A stretch of 64,000 nucleotides of DNA. It comes from Saccharopolyspora gregorii (GTDB lineage: Bacteria; Actinomycetota; Actinomycetes; Mycobacteriales; Pseudonocardiaceae). Where the stretch lies: assembly GCF_024734405.1 (NCBI RefSeq), contig NZ_CP059556.1, positions 186,001-250,000 of the forward strand. Direction: 5' to 3'. Below the pieces are notes generated by a model that ran no database searches, was not told the origin of the DNA, and was given only the letters and a program-made list of their open reading frames with translations. Of this stretch, positions 23,694 to 31,477 are shown piece after piece. Within the stretch, counting starts at the first letter, position 1, and each line of letters opens with the position of its first letter. Made by a program: the position numbers and the translations under genes.

Positions 23694-23854
23694 GGGTGGC
23701 GGAACCTCAGCGTCCTCCTCGCTGCGGGATCTTTTTCGCAGGTGGCTCCGCCACATGCGACAAAGCTGTCCTCGCGAGGAGGACGCTGAGAACCCGCGGG
23801 TGGTCCGGTTGCGTGCGTGGTCGTTGGCTCATCGGCTTCGCCGCTGACAGAAAA
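23694..23854 (+). repeat. Structured dispersed repeat, copy 2 of 4
   Basis: Same layout as the other copies but with a different outer stem: CTCAGCGTCCTCCTCGC pairs perfectly with GCGAGGAGGACGCTGAG. The inner stem is TTCGCA/TGCGA where other copies have TTCCC/GGGAA. These are compensatory changes on both sides. The GTGGCtccGCCAC tip and the trailing CGGcttcgCCG hairpin are kept. Confidence 0.88.
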
Positions 23855-23906
23855 CAGCCAGAGCTCGGCGGGTGGTTTCCGGGGCGGGTGGGTCCGCCGG
23901 GTGCGG

Positions 23907-25214
23907 TCAGCTGGTCGGGGGGTGCGGGTGGTTTTCGACGTTCATCGGTTCGATCAGGCCGAAGTCCTCCTCGTCCGCGAAGTCCTCCCAGTCCATGTTG
24001 GCGAGGGACAGGTTGATCTCCATCTCGACGAGGGCGCCGGTGGTGGCGCGGCGGGTCTCGCCGAAGCTGTCCTCGTCGAGGCTGACCACCAGCACGTCGT
24101 GCTCGGGCGCGGTCATGGTGTGCGCGTCGGCGACGACGAGCAGCGGCCAGTCCGCGTCCGCCGGGACGAGGGCGGTCAGCTGCGCCGCGGAGAGTCCGGC
24201 GTAGCGGCGGTCGTCGACCAGGACCACGTTCGCCGACCAGGGTTCGTCGTCCGGTTCGCCTTCGAAGTAGTCGGCGGTGGTGCGGGCCGCGGTCGCCGCC
24301 CACGCCGCGTCGTCGGAGAAGTCGGTGCGCACCACGGGCACCTCTTCGGTGGCGGGCAGCTCGGGGACGTTCGCGGGGCGCGTCGGCCGCGCGGGACGGG
24401 CGCGCTTCGCCGGGACCGCCGGGGCGAGCGGCTTCGGGCGGTGCGCCCACAGGATCTCGTCGTGCGCGTCGACGAGGGCGAGGAGCCCGTCGTCGGTCAC
24501 CAGCAGCGCTTCCGCGCGCACGTCCGGCGCCGGACCGACGATGCCGGGCAGCGCGTAGCCGTCCGGCCGGACGGTGCGCGGCTCGCCGTCCGCGGTGAGC
24601 GCGAACCCGTCACCCCGCCGGATCGGCTCGTGCCACAGCACCGGACCGTCCACCCGGCACAGGAAGCACGCGTCCTCCTCGCCGACCACGAACTGGTACT
24701 CGCCGTTCGCGGAGGTCAGCGAGGCGTTCCGCAGCGTCTGCCCGCGCCGCACCCGGTGGCCGTCGGCGGGGGAGTTCCAGCCGTCCCAGCGCTTCGGCGC
24801 GCGCGGCGATTCCCACAGCACGTGACCCTGCTCGTTCTTCAGCGCGATCTTGCCCCAGTCGTGGACCACCAGGGACTCGACCGGTTCGCACTGGGGGCCG
24901 ATGGCCCAGAGCCGCTCGCCGGTGTGCGCGTAGACCACGAGGTCGCCGTCCTCCTCCAGGGCGAGGCGGCCGGGGCGGCCGAACGCCGGATCCGGATCGG
25001 ACACCAGGGGTGAGTCGCGCACCGCACGCTGGTAGTTCGTGCCGGTGGCCCACACCGCGACCGAGTCGGCGTTCCGGTAGAGGACGACGTTGCCGTCGTG
25101 CTGGTGCACCAGGCCGTACTCGCCGGAGGGGCAGCTCACCGCGCGGCGGCTCAGGTGCTCGCCCGGCCGCAGCACGAGCGCATGTCCGTATCCAGGTCTC
25201 ACGCCGCGGGACAC
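23907..25214 (-). CDS. Bulb-type lectin domain protein with C-terminal DUF6924-like domain
   Basis: A 435-residue protein. The N-terminal 200 residues contain bulb-lectin repeats (GEYGLVHQHDGNVVLYR, GRLALEEDGDLVVYAHTGERLW, ANGEYQFVVGEEDACFL), each with the QxDxNxVxY-like mannose-binding pattern or a degenerate form. A Pro/Arg-rich linker near residue 260 leads to a C-terminal domain (VVRTDFSDDAAWAATAARTT... INLSLANMDWEDFADE) that resembles DUF6924. There is no signal peptide, so it may act in the cytosol. It follows the cysteine-rich gene by 27 bp in one operon. The GTG at 25214 is the longest start; function unknown. Confidence 0.8.
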   Translation of the reverse strand: MSRGVRPGYGHALVLRPGEHLSRRAVSCPSGEYGLVHQHDGNVVLYRNADSVAVWATGTNYQRAVRDSPLVSDPDPAFGRPGRLALEEDGDLVVYAHTGERLWAIGPQCEPVESLVVHDWGKIALKNEQGHVLWESPRAPKRWDGWNSPADGHRVRRGQTLRNASLTSANGEYQFVVGEEDACFLCRVDGPVLWHEPIRRGDGFALTADGEPRTVRPDGYALPGIVGPAPDVRAEALLVTDDGLLALVDAHDEILWAHRPKPLAPAVPAKRARPARPTRPANVPELPATEEVPVVRTDFSDDAAWAATAARTTADYFEGEPDDEPWSANVVLVDDRRYAGLSAAQLTALVPADADWPLLVVADAHTMTAPEHDVLVVSLDEDSFGETRRATTGALVEMEINLSLANMDWEDFADEEDFGLIEPMNVENHPHPPTS

Positions 25215-25241
25215 TAGATCAACGCACCGACAGGCCGGCGG

Positions 25242-26207
25242 CTATTCGAGCCGAGCGTGGATCTCGGGCAGCAGGCTCGCACCGAACGCCTGCTTCAACC
25301 GCTCCTTCGCCTCGTCCAGCAGCAGTTCCTGGAGCGGGTCCAGGCAGTGCCGCACGACCGCCGGATGCCGGGGCGGGGACTTGCACAGCACGACCGCGAG
25401 CGTCCGCAGCGCGGGCAGCAGTGCGGCGGCCTGGTCGATCGCGGTGAGCCCGAGCGCTTCGGTGAGGCGGGTCCAGAGCTGCTTCGTGCACGCGGAGACG
25501 ACCTCGGCGGGGATCGTGCGGCGGCTCGCGTTGACCACCTCGTCGAGCTGCTTTCCCACCACCTGGGGAATCGCGTCCCAGGCGCGCTTCGACTCCTCGA
25601 TCACCACGACCAGCTGCACGAGCAGTTCGCACCAGAAGTGCTCCGCCATCGCCGCGCGCGTTCCGGTGCCCAGCGGGCCGAAGTCCCGCTCTACCTGGTC
25701 GAGGACCTGGCCGAGCAGCTCGCCCACCGCTTCGACCCGGTCCACGTCGGTGCGGGCGGTGGCGAGCCTTCGGTCGGTGTCCGCCCGTTCCCGGGCCGCG
25801 GTGTCGGCTTCCTCGTCGGACGTCGGAGGTGGTGGAGATTCCTCCCGTCCTGCACCGGGTCCGGTGGCTCCGTCGTCGGGCGTCGAGTCCGGCGGGGGAC
25901 TCTGCTGCTCCGCACGGGACTCGGCGGCCCGGTGCTCCGCGCGGAGCGCCCGGAGCACGTGTTCGCGCGCGGTGTCCACCGCGGCGCGCTTGTGCCCGAT
26001 CGTCGAGCGGGAGCGGTTCTCGCTCCCGGAAGCCTTGCGTTCGGCCGCCTCCCACCTGCGGTCGGCTCGTTCCCGGAAGTCGTCGAGTGCGTCGGGTGCC
26101 GGGTCGCGGATCAGCGAAACGGCGCCGGGCCACCCGTGCAGGGTGTTGGCGCACCGGCACTCGCAGGTGTCGCCACCGGCACGTTCGCAGTTGGGCGGAT
26201 GCGTCAA
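25242..26207 (-). CDS. Hypothetical protein with Cys-rich N-terminus
   Basis: A 321-residue protein I do not recognise. The first 20 residues hold five closely spaced polar and cysteine positions (NCERAGGDTCECRC), a possible metal site, followed by NTLHGWPGAV. Residues about 35-90 form a charged helix, about 95-130 are a Pro/Ser/Glu-rich linker, and the rest is helical with long Leu/Ala/Val runs (FWCELLVQLVVVIEESKRAW, LLPALRTLAVVLCK). It starts at TTG 26207 with GGAGGG just upstream. It is first in a two-gene operon with the lectin-domain protein. Confidence 0.75.
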   Translation of the reverse strand: MTHPPNCERAGGDTCECRCANTLHGWPGAVSLIRDPAPDALDDFRERADRRWEAAERKASGSENRSRSTIGHKRAAVDTAREHVLRALRAEHRAAESRAEQQSPPPDSTPDDGATGPGAGREESPPPPTSDEEADTAARERADTDRRLATARTDVDRVEAVGELLGQVLDQVERDFGPLGTGTRAAMAEHFWCELLVQLVVVIEESKRAWDAIPQVVGKQLDEVVNASRRTIPAEVVSACTKQLWTRLTEALGLTAIDQAAALLPALRTLAVVLCKSPPRHPAVVRHCLDPLQELLLDEAKERLKQAFGASLLPEIHARLE

Positions 26208-26566
26208 CGTCCCTCCAGAGCGCGGAGAAAGAGCCGCTGGGAACGGATGCTTCCGGGCCGCGCGGCCCCGCCCTACCGCTGGTCCAGCGAAACTCGCTGC
26301 GTCGCGGCACAGGTCGTGGGCTTGCTCGTTCGGGGCATCCGAGGCGTTCGGACGGCGGGTGGGTGCTGACCCGGCGCACCGGTGCTCGCCGCCGAACGGG
26401 GAACGCGGGCCCCGGCGCGCTGCTCTGTTCCGGCGTCGGGCGGGGCGTCGACGTCGAGTGCGCCGGTGTCGCGGTGCGCCCCGAATCCTGGTGAATGCCC
26501 GGGTTCCGGACGGGGATGCTGCTGGGTGGGTCGGTGCAGGCGTCGGCGGCTGGAGGAGCGCGGAAC
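26208..26566. other. Intergenic region upstream of asnB
   Basis: This 359-bp divergent region has no convincing gene. It ends in GGAGGAG, the ribosome binding site of asnB, and must hold promoters for both flanking genes, but no clear hexamers or repeats stand out. Confidence 0.5.
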
Positions 26567-28429
26567 ATGTGCGGAATCGCGGGACTGGTGTCGTTCGAGG
26601 ACGACGTGAACCGGCGGCGGGACGTCGTGGCGGCGATGACGGAGACGATGGCCTGCCGCGGCCCGGACGCGGCGGGGGTGTGGCTGGACCGGCACGTCGC
26701 GCTCGGCCACCGCAGGCTCGCCGTGATCGACATCGAGGGCGGGGCGCAGCCGATGCGCGCGGACACCTCGGACGGTCCGGTGGTGCTGACCTACAGCGGC
26801 GAGACCTACAACTTCCCGGAGCTGCGCGAGGAACTGCGCGGCCGCGGCCACCGGTTCGGCACCTCCAGCGACACCGAGGTGGTGCTGCGGGCCTACCTGG
26901 AGTGGGGCGAGGAGCTCGTCGACCGGCTCAACGGCATGTACGCGTTCGCGATCTGGGACGGCCGCGCCGAGAAGCTCGTCATGGTGCGCGACCGGATGGG
27001 CATCAAACCGTTCTACTTCCAGCGCACCCGGGACGGCGTGCTGTTCGGTTCGGAGCCGAAGGCGATCCTGGCGCACCCGGACGTGCGGCCGGTGATCGCG
27101 GCGGACGGGGTGAACGAGCTGCTCGGCGGGATCAAGACGCCGGGGCACGCGATCTGGGCGGACATGCGCGAGGTGGTGCCGGGCACGCTGGTCGTGGTGG
27201 ACCGGGACGGGCTGCGCGAACGCACCTACTGGACGTTGCGCACCGCCGAGCACACCGACGACCTCGACACGACGATCGCCACGATCCGGGAGCTGCTGGA
27301 CGACTCGGTGCGGCGGCAGCTGACCGCGGACGTGCCGCTGGGCGTGCTGCTGTCCGGCGGCCTCGATTCGAGCGCGCTGACCGCGCTGTCGGCCGGCCAG
27401 CTGGCGGCGCGGGACGAGCGGGTGCGCAGCTACTCGGTGGATTTCGTGGGCCTGGCGGAGAACTTCCGCCCGGACGACATGCGGGCGACACCGGATTCGC
27501 CGTTCGTGCACGACGTGGCGCGGCACGTCGGGTCGGTGCACCAGGACATCGTGCTCTCCGACGCGGCGCTGGCCGATCCCGTGACGCGGCGGAAGGTGCT
27601 GGCGGCGAAGGACTTCGCGGTCGGCGCCGCCGACGTGGACACCTCGCTGTACCTGCTGTTCCAGGCGATCCGGGAGCACTGCACGGTCGCCCTGTCCGGG
27701 GAGACCTCCGACGAGCTGTTCGGCGGCTACCCGTGGTTCCACGACCCGGTGGCGCAGCAGGCCGAGATCTTCCCGTGGATGGTGCCGGTGTTCGCCGCCG
27801 GTGAGATGTCCGCGGACGAAGGCGGGCCCGCCGTGTCGGAGTTCTTCGACCCGGACCTGGACGCCCGGATCGACCTGATGACCTACCTGAAGGACCGCTA
27901 CCGCGACGCGGCCGCCGAAGTGGAACCGCTGCCCGGCGAAGACCCGCACGAAGCGCGGATGCGGGTGATGAGCCACGTGCACCTGACCCGCTTCCTGCGG
28001 GCGCTGCTGGACCGCAAGGACCGGATCAGCATGGCCGTCGGCCTGGAAGTGCGCGTCCCGTTCTGCGACCACCGGCTGGTCGAGTACGTGTTCAACGCGC
28101 CGTGGGCGATGAAGAGCTTCGACGGCCGGGAGAAGAGCCTCCTGCGCGCCGCCACCCGCGACGTGCTGCCCGAGTCGGTGCTGCAGCGGGTCAAGAGCCC
28201 CTACCCGTCCACGCAGGACCCCGGTTACGCGGGGAAGTTGCAGGCGATGGGCCGCGAGGTGCTGGCCGACCCGGACCACCCGATGTTCCAGGTCATCTAC
28301 CGCAAGTGGTTCGACGCCACGGTGAGCACGCCGCCCGCGGAACTCCCCGGCTACGAACGGGAGAAGCTGGACCGAGCCCTCGACATCGCCGCCTGGCTAG
28401 AACAACACCACCCCGAAATCCGCGTCTGA
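26567..28429 (+). CDS. asnB: Glutamine-hydrolysing asparagine synthetase
   Basis: A 620-residue class B asparagine synthetase. The N-terminal glutaminase starts MCGIAG with nucleophile Cys2, then RGPDAAG and the SGETYN segment. The synthetase half has the ATP P-loop LSGGLDSSAL near residue 262 and SGETSDELFGGYPWF. It makes asparagine and glutamate from aspartate, glutamine and ATP. The start is fixed by the need for Cys2 and by GGAGG upstream. It is a monocistronic gene; structured repeat copy 3 begins 31 nt after its stop. Confidence 0.95.
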   Translation: MCGIAGLVSFEDDVNRRRDVVAAMTETMACRGPDAAGVWLDRHVALGHRRLAVIDIEGGAQPMRADTSDGPVVLTYSGETYNFPELREELRGRGHRFGTSSDTEVVLRAYLEWGEELVDRLNGMYAFAIWDGRAEKLVMVRDRMGIKPFYFQRTRDGVLFGSEPKAILAHPDVRPVIAADGVNELLGGIKTPGHAIWADMREVVPGTLVVVDRDGLRERTYWTLRTAEHTDDLDTTIATIRELLDDSVRRQLTADVPLGVLLSGGLDSSALTALSAGQLAARDERVRSYSVDFVGLAENFRPDDMRATPDSPFVHDVARHVGSVHQDIVLSDAALADPVTRRKVLAAKDFAVGAADVDTSLYLLFQAIREHCTVALSGETSDELFGGYPWFHDPVAQQAEIFPWMVPVFAAGEMSADEGGPAVSEFFDPDLDARIDLMTYLKDRYRDAAAEVEPLPGEDPHEARMRVMSHVHLTRFLRALLDRKDRISMAVGLEVRVPFCDHRLVEYVFNAPWAMKSFDGREKSLLRAATRDVLPESVLQRVKSPYPSTQDPGYAGKLQAMGREVLADPDHPMFQVIYRKWFDATVSTPPAELPGYEREKLDRALDIAAWLEQHHPEIRV

Positions 28430-28460
28430 AACTGCGGTCGTTCCCCCGGTGGTCGGGGGT

Positions 28461-28622
28461 GGGGTGGCGGAACCTCAGCGGGATTCTCGCTGCGGGATCT
28501 TTTTCCCGGGTGGCTCCGCCACGAGGGAAAAAGCTGTCCTCGCGAGAATCCCGCTGAGAACCCGCGGGTGGTCCGGCTGCGTGCTTGGTCGCTGTTCAGC
28601 GGCTTCGCCGCTGACAAGAAAA
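28461..28622 (+). repeat. Structured dispersed repeat, copy 3 of 4
   Basis: Outer stem CTCAGCGGGATTCTCGC with GCGAGAATCCCGCTGAG is perfect over 17 bp. The inner TTTTTCCC/GGGAAAAA stem and the GTGGCtccGCCAC tip complete a hairpin of about 85 nt. A second hairpin AGCGGcttcgCCGCT closes the unit. Between the asnB stop and this unit there is an extra unique hairpin, CCCCCG/CGGGGG. Confidence 0.88.
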
Positions 28623-28753
28623 GGGCGGAGATCCGCAGGGCGCTGTTTGTCCGGTGCGGTTTTGCCCGGCGTACGGGTGAAATCGGTGGGGAGGTCACCT
28701 GGGCGCGGTAGCGTCGGGCGCCGCTGTGATCGTTCGAGCGCTGGGGGTTCGGA
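28623..28753 (+). promoter_or_regulatory. Leader region of the nuclease gene
   Basis: About 130 bp between the repeat and the nuclease start. GGTAGCGT near 28706 could supply a -10. No Shine-Dalgarno sequence stronger than GGGGGTTCGGA precedes the GTG. Confidence 0.35.
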
Positions 28754-30550
28754 GTGGGATCGTCGAAGGTGCTGGCCGGGGCGTTGGCCGCGTGCGGGGT
28801 GCTGGTGGTGCTGCCGGGTTCGGCGGCGGCAGCCGAGGTGCGCATCCACGACGTGCAGGGCGCGGGCCGGGTCTCGCCGCTGCTGGGGCAGCGGGTGAGC
28901 GGTGTGCCGGGCGTGGTCACCGGCGTCCGGACCGAGGGCACCGCACCGGGTTTCTGGTTCCAGGACCCGGAACCCGACGGCGATCCGCGCACCAGCGAGG
29001 GCCTGTTCGTCTACGCCCCGGACGCGCCGCCGCGGGTCGCGGTGGGCGACGTGGTGGCGGTGTCCGGCACGGTCGCCGAGTACTACGCGGTCGGCGACGG
29101 CGAGCAGCCGGAGACCACGCCGAACCAGTCGGTGACCGAGCTGTCCGGCGCCAACTGGGAGGTCACCGGCACGGCACCGGTCCCGGCGGCGGAGCCGATC
29201 ACCCCCGACTCGGTGCCGGACGCGTACGCCCCGGACGGCGAGCTGGACGCGCTGCCGCTCGACCCGGCCCGGTTCGCGCTGGACTACTACGAGTCCCGCG
29301 AGCACATGAACGTCTCCGTCACCGACGCGCGCGTGGTGGGCCCGACCGATGCGTACGGCGCGCTGACCGTCACCTCCAAGCCGGAGCAGAACGCGGGCGA
29401 GCGCGGCACCACCACCTACCTCGGCTACGACGAGCCGAACTCGGGCCGGTTGAAGGTGGAGCCGGTGGGCCTGCCGGTCCCGGCGGCGAACGTGGGCGAC
29501 GAGCTGGCCGGGCGCACCGAGGGACCGCTGGACTACAGCCGGTTCGGCGGCTACCTGCTGGCGGCGACGGCGCTCGGCGAGCACCGGCCGGTGGGCGTCG
29601 AACCGGAGGTCACCCGCGCGCAGGATCCGGACGAACTGGCCGTCGCCACCTACAACGTGGAGAACCTGGCGGGCACCGACGAGCAGTCGAAGTTCGACCG
29701 GCTGGCCCGCGGCGTCGCGGTGAACCTGGCGGCCCCGGACGTGATCGCCCTCGAAGAGGTGCAGGACGACACCGGCGCCACCGACGACGGGGTGGTCGCC
29801 GCCGACGGCACGCTGCGCCGCCTGGTGGACGCCATCGCCGCCGCGGGCGGCCCGCGCTACGAGTGGCGGCAGATCGACCCGGTGGACGGTGCCGACGGCG
29901 GGCAGCCGGGCGGCAACATCCGGGTGGCGTTCCTGTTCGACCCGACGCGGGTGTCCTTCGTGGACCGTCCCGGTGGGGACGCGGTGACCCCGGTCCGGGC
30001 GGTGCCCGCGGAGGGGCGCGCGGAGCTGAGCGCTTCGCCCGGGCGCATCGCGCCCGCCGACCCGGCGTGGGAGGCGAGCCGGAAGCCGCTGGTCGGCGAG
30101 TTCTCGTTCCGCGGGGAGCCGGTGTTCGTCGTCGCGAACCACTTCACCTCGAAGGGCGGCGACCAGCCGCTGCACGGCCGGTTCCAGCCGCCCGCGCGGG
30201 AGTCGGAGCGGCAGCGCGTCGAGCAGGCCCGGCTGGTGCGCGGTCTCGTCGCGGACCTCACGGCGATCGACCCGGGCGCGAAGGTCGTCGTCACCGGCGA
30301 CCTCAACGACTTCGGCTTCTCCCCGGCGGTGTCCGCGCTGACCGAGGGCGGGCTGCTGAGCTCCGCCGCCGACGCGCTGCCACCGGTCGAGCGGTACAGC
30401 TACGTGTACGAGGGCAACGCCCAGGCGCTCGACCACGTGCTCACCACCCCGGGCGTCGGCCGGGTGGACTACGACGTGGTGCACGTGAACGCGGAGTTCG
30501 CCGATCAGACCAGCGACCACGACCCCCAACTCGCACGCCTCCGGCCTTGA
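28754..30550 (+). CDS. Secreted endonuclease/exonuclease/phosphatase family nuclease (ExeM/NucH-like)
   Basis: A 598-residue exported protein. An N-terminal signal peptide ends near SAAAAEV (about residue 28). Then comes an OB-like domain (SPLLGQRVSGVPGVVTGV, VAVGDVVAVSGTV) typical of extracellular nucleases, and a C-terminal EEP domain from about residue 290: VATYNVENL, DVIALEEVQDD with the catalytic Glu, VANHFTSKGG, VVTGDLNDFG and the closing TSDHDPQ with the catalytic His. It should degrade extracellular DNA for nutrient phosphate or remodelling. It starts at GTG 28754. The metal-dependent active-site residues all appear intact. Repeat copies flank the gene on both sides. Confidence 0.9.
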   Translation: MGSSKVLAGALAACGVLVVLPGSAAAAEVRIHDVQGAGRVSPLLGQRVSGVPGVVTGVRTEGTAPGFWFQDPEPDGDPRTSEGLFVYAPDAPPRVAVGDVVAVSGTVAEYYAVGDGEQPETTPNQSVTELSGANWEVTGTAPVPAAEPITPDSVPDAYAPDGELDALPLDPARFALDYYESREHMNVSVTDARVVGPTDAYGALTVTSKPEQNAGERGTTTYLGYDEPNSGRLKVEPVGLPVPAANVGDELAGRTEGPLDYSRFGGYLLAATALGEHRPVGVEPEVTRAQDPDELAVATYNVENLAGTDEQSKFDRLARGVAVNLAAPDVIALEEVQDDTGATDDGVVAADGTLRRLVDAIAAAGGPRYEWRQIDPVDGADGGQPGGNIRVAFLFDPTRVSFVDRPGGDAVTPVRAVPAEGRAELSASPGRIAPADPAWEASRKPLVGEFSFRGEPVFVVANHFTSKGGDQPLHGRFQPPARESERQRVEQARLVRGLVADLTAIDPGAKVVVTGDLNDFGFSPAVSALTEGGLLSSAADALPPVERYSYVYEGNAQALDHVLTTPGVGRVDYDVVHVNAEFADQTSDHDPQLARLRP

Positions 30551-30580
30551 CCGCCCCCCTCGCTCGCTTTGCTGAGGGGT

Positions 30581-30740
30581 GGGGTGGCGGAACCTCAGCG
30601 GGATTCTCGCTGCGGGATCTTTTTCACCGGTGGCTCCGCCACAGGAGAAAAAGCTGTCCTCGCGAGAATCCCGCTGAGAACCCGCGGGTGGTCCGGCTGC
30701 TTGCTGGGTTTCTGCTCATCGGCTTCGCCGCTGACAGGAA
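30581..30740 (+). repeat. Structured dispersed repeat, copy 4 of 4
   Basis: The same outer stem as copy 3 is perfect. The inner stem is TTTTTCACC/GGAGAAAAA (one mismatch) around the GTGGCtccGCCAC tip. It begins 30 nt after the nuclease stop and is preceded by its own unique hairpin CCCCTC/GAGGGG. Confidence 0.88.
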
Positions 30741-30752
30741 GGACGATTTTGG

Positions 30753-31376
30753 TCAGGGGTGCTCGGCTGCGGCTAGGGACGGGGTGAGGGGGGACAGGGC
30801 TGCGCGGAGGTGGTCGGGGAGCGGGCCGGTGGGGACGACCAGGCCGTCGTCGGTGCTCCCGGCCGGCCGGAGCCAGGTTTCCAGGGCGATGCGGACCGCT
30901 GCCGCGACGCTCGCTGCGAGGACGCGGGCGGTGGGCGCCTCGACACCGGGCGCGCGTGCGCTGATCGCCGCCGCGAGCGGCCCTTCGATGCCGGCGGTGG
31001 TGTCGAGGAACGCGTCGCGCAGCGCGGGCCGGGTGGTGATCAGCAGCAGCGCCTCGGGGTCGTGCTCGCCGGTGCCGGTGAGCTGCTCGACCACCGCGCC
31101 GGTGACGGCGTCGGCCAGGCGCACCTCGGCAGGCCGGGCCGCGACCGCGGCGGCGATCCGCGACTCCCGGTCCGCGGTCACGGCGGAGACGATCGCCTGC
31201 TCGCGGCTGGCGAAGTAGTTGTTGTAGGTGCGCGGCGAGACCCCGGCCGCCTCGGCGATGTCCTCGACCCGCACCTGGTCCGGCCCGCGCTCGACCGCCA
31301 GGCGCAGCGCCGCCGCGCGCAGTGCTTCGCGCGTGGCCTGCTTCTTCCGCTCCCGCAACCCCGGTGCCGTCGTCAC
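30753..31376 (-). CDS. TetR-family transcriptional regulator
   Basis: A 207-residue regulator. The N-terminal HTH is RERKKQATREALRAAALRLA followed by VEDIAEAAGVSPRTYNNYFA; the rest is a helical effector domain. The GTG at 31376 begins the conserved core; upstream in-frame sequence lies in the operator region and is unlikely to be translated. It diverges from the TIM-barrel gene, with two near-palindromic sites at 31400-31427 between them, the usual layout for a TetR repressor of its divergent neighbour. Confidence 0.9.
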   Translation of the reverse strand: MTTAPGLRERKKQATREALRAAALRLAVERGPDQVRVEDIAEAAGVSPRTYNNYFASREQAIVSAVTADRESRIAAAVAARPAEVRLADAVTGAVVEQLTGTGEHDPEALLLITTRPALRDAFLDTTAGIEGPLAAAISARAPGVEAPTARVLAASVAAAVRIALETWLRPAGSTDDGLVVPTGPLPDHLRAALSPLTPSLAAAEHP

Positions 31377-31399
31377 GGCGCCAGCGTCCCACGGATAGA

Positions 31400-31427
31400 T
31401 GCGTACACGCAAACTTGCGCGCACGCA
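31400..31427. promoter_or_regulatory. Tandem near-palindromic operators
   Basis: TGCGTACACGCA (31400-31411) and TGCGCGCACGCA (31416-31427) are spaced 16 bp start to start in the 101-bp region between divergent tetR and the TIM-barrel gene. Confidence 0.7.
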
Positions 31428-31477
31428 CTTTCGCTGCCACGCTCGTCCGTCGGAAGACCGACGGAGGGGATCGCGCC

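Noticed and set aside
28461-28622. The structured repeat read as a peptide (AEPQRDSRCGIFF, ATREKAVLAR...)
   Set aside because: The frame looks conserved only because the stems and loops are. Stem changes are compensatory at the base level and alter residues freely; no start or ribosome binding site is shared.
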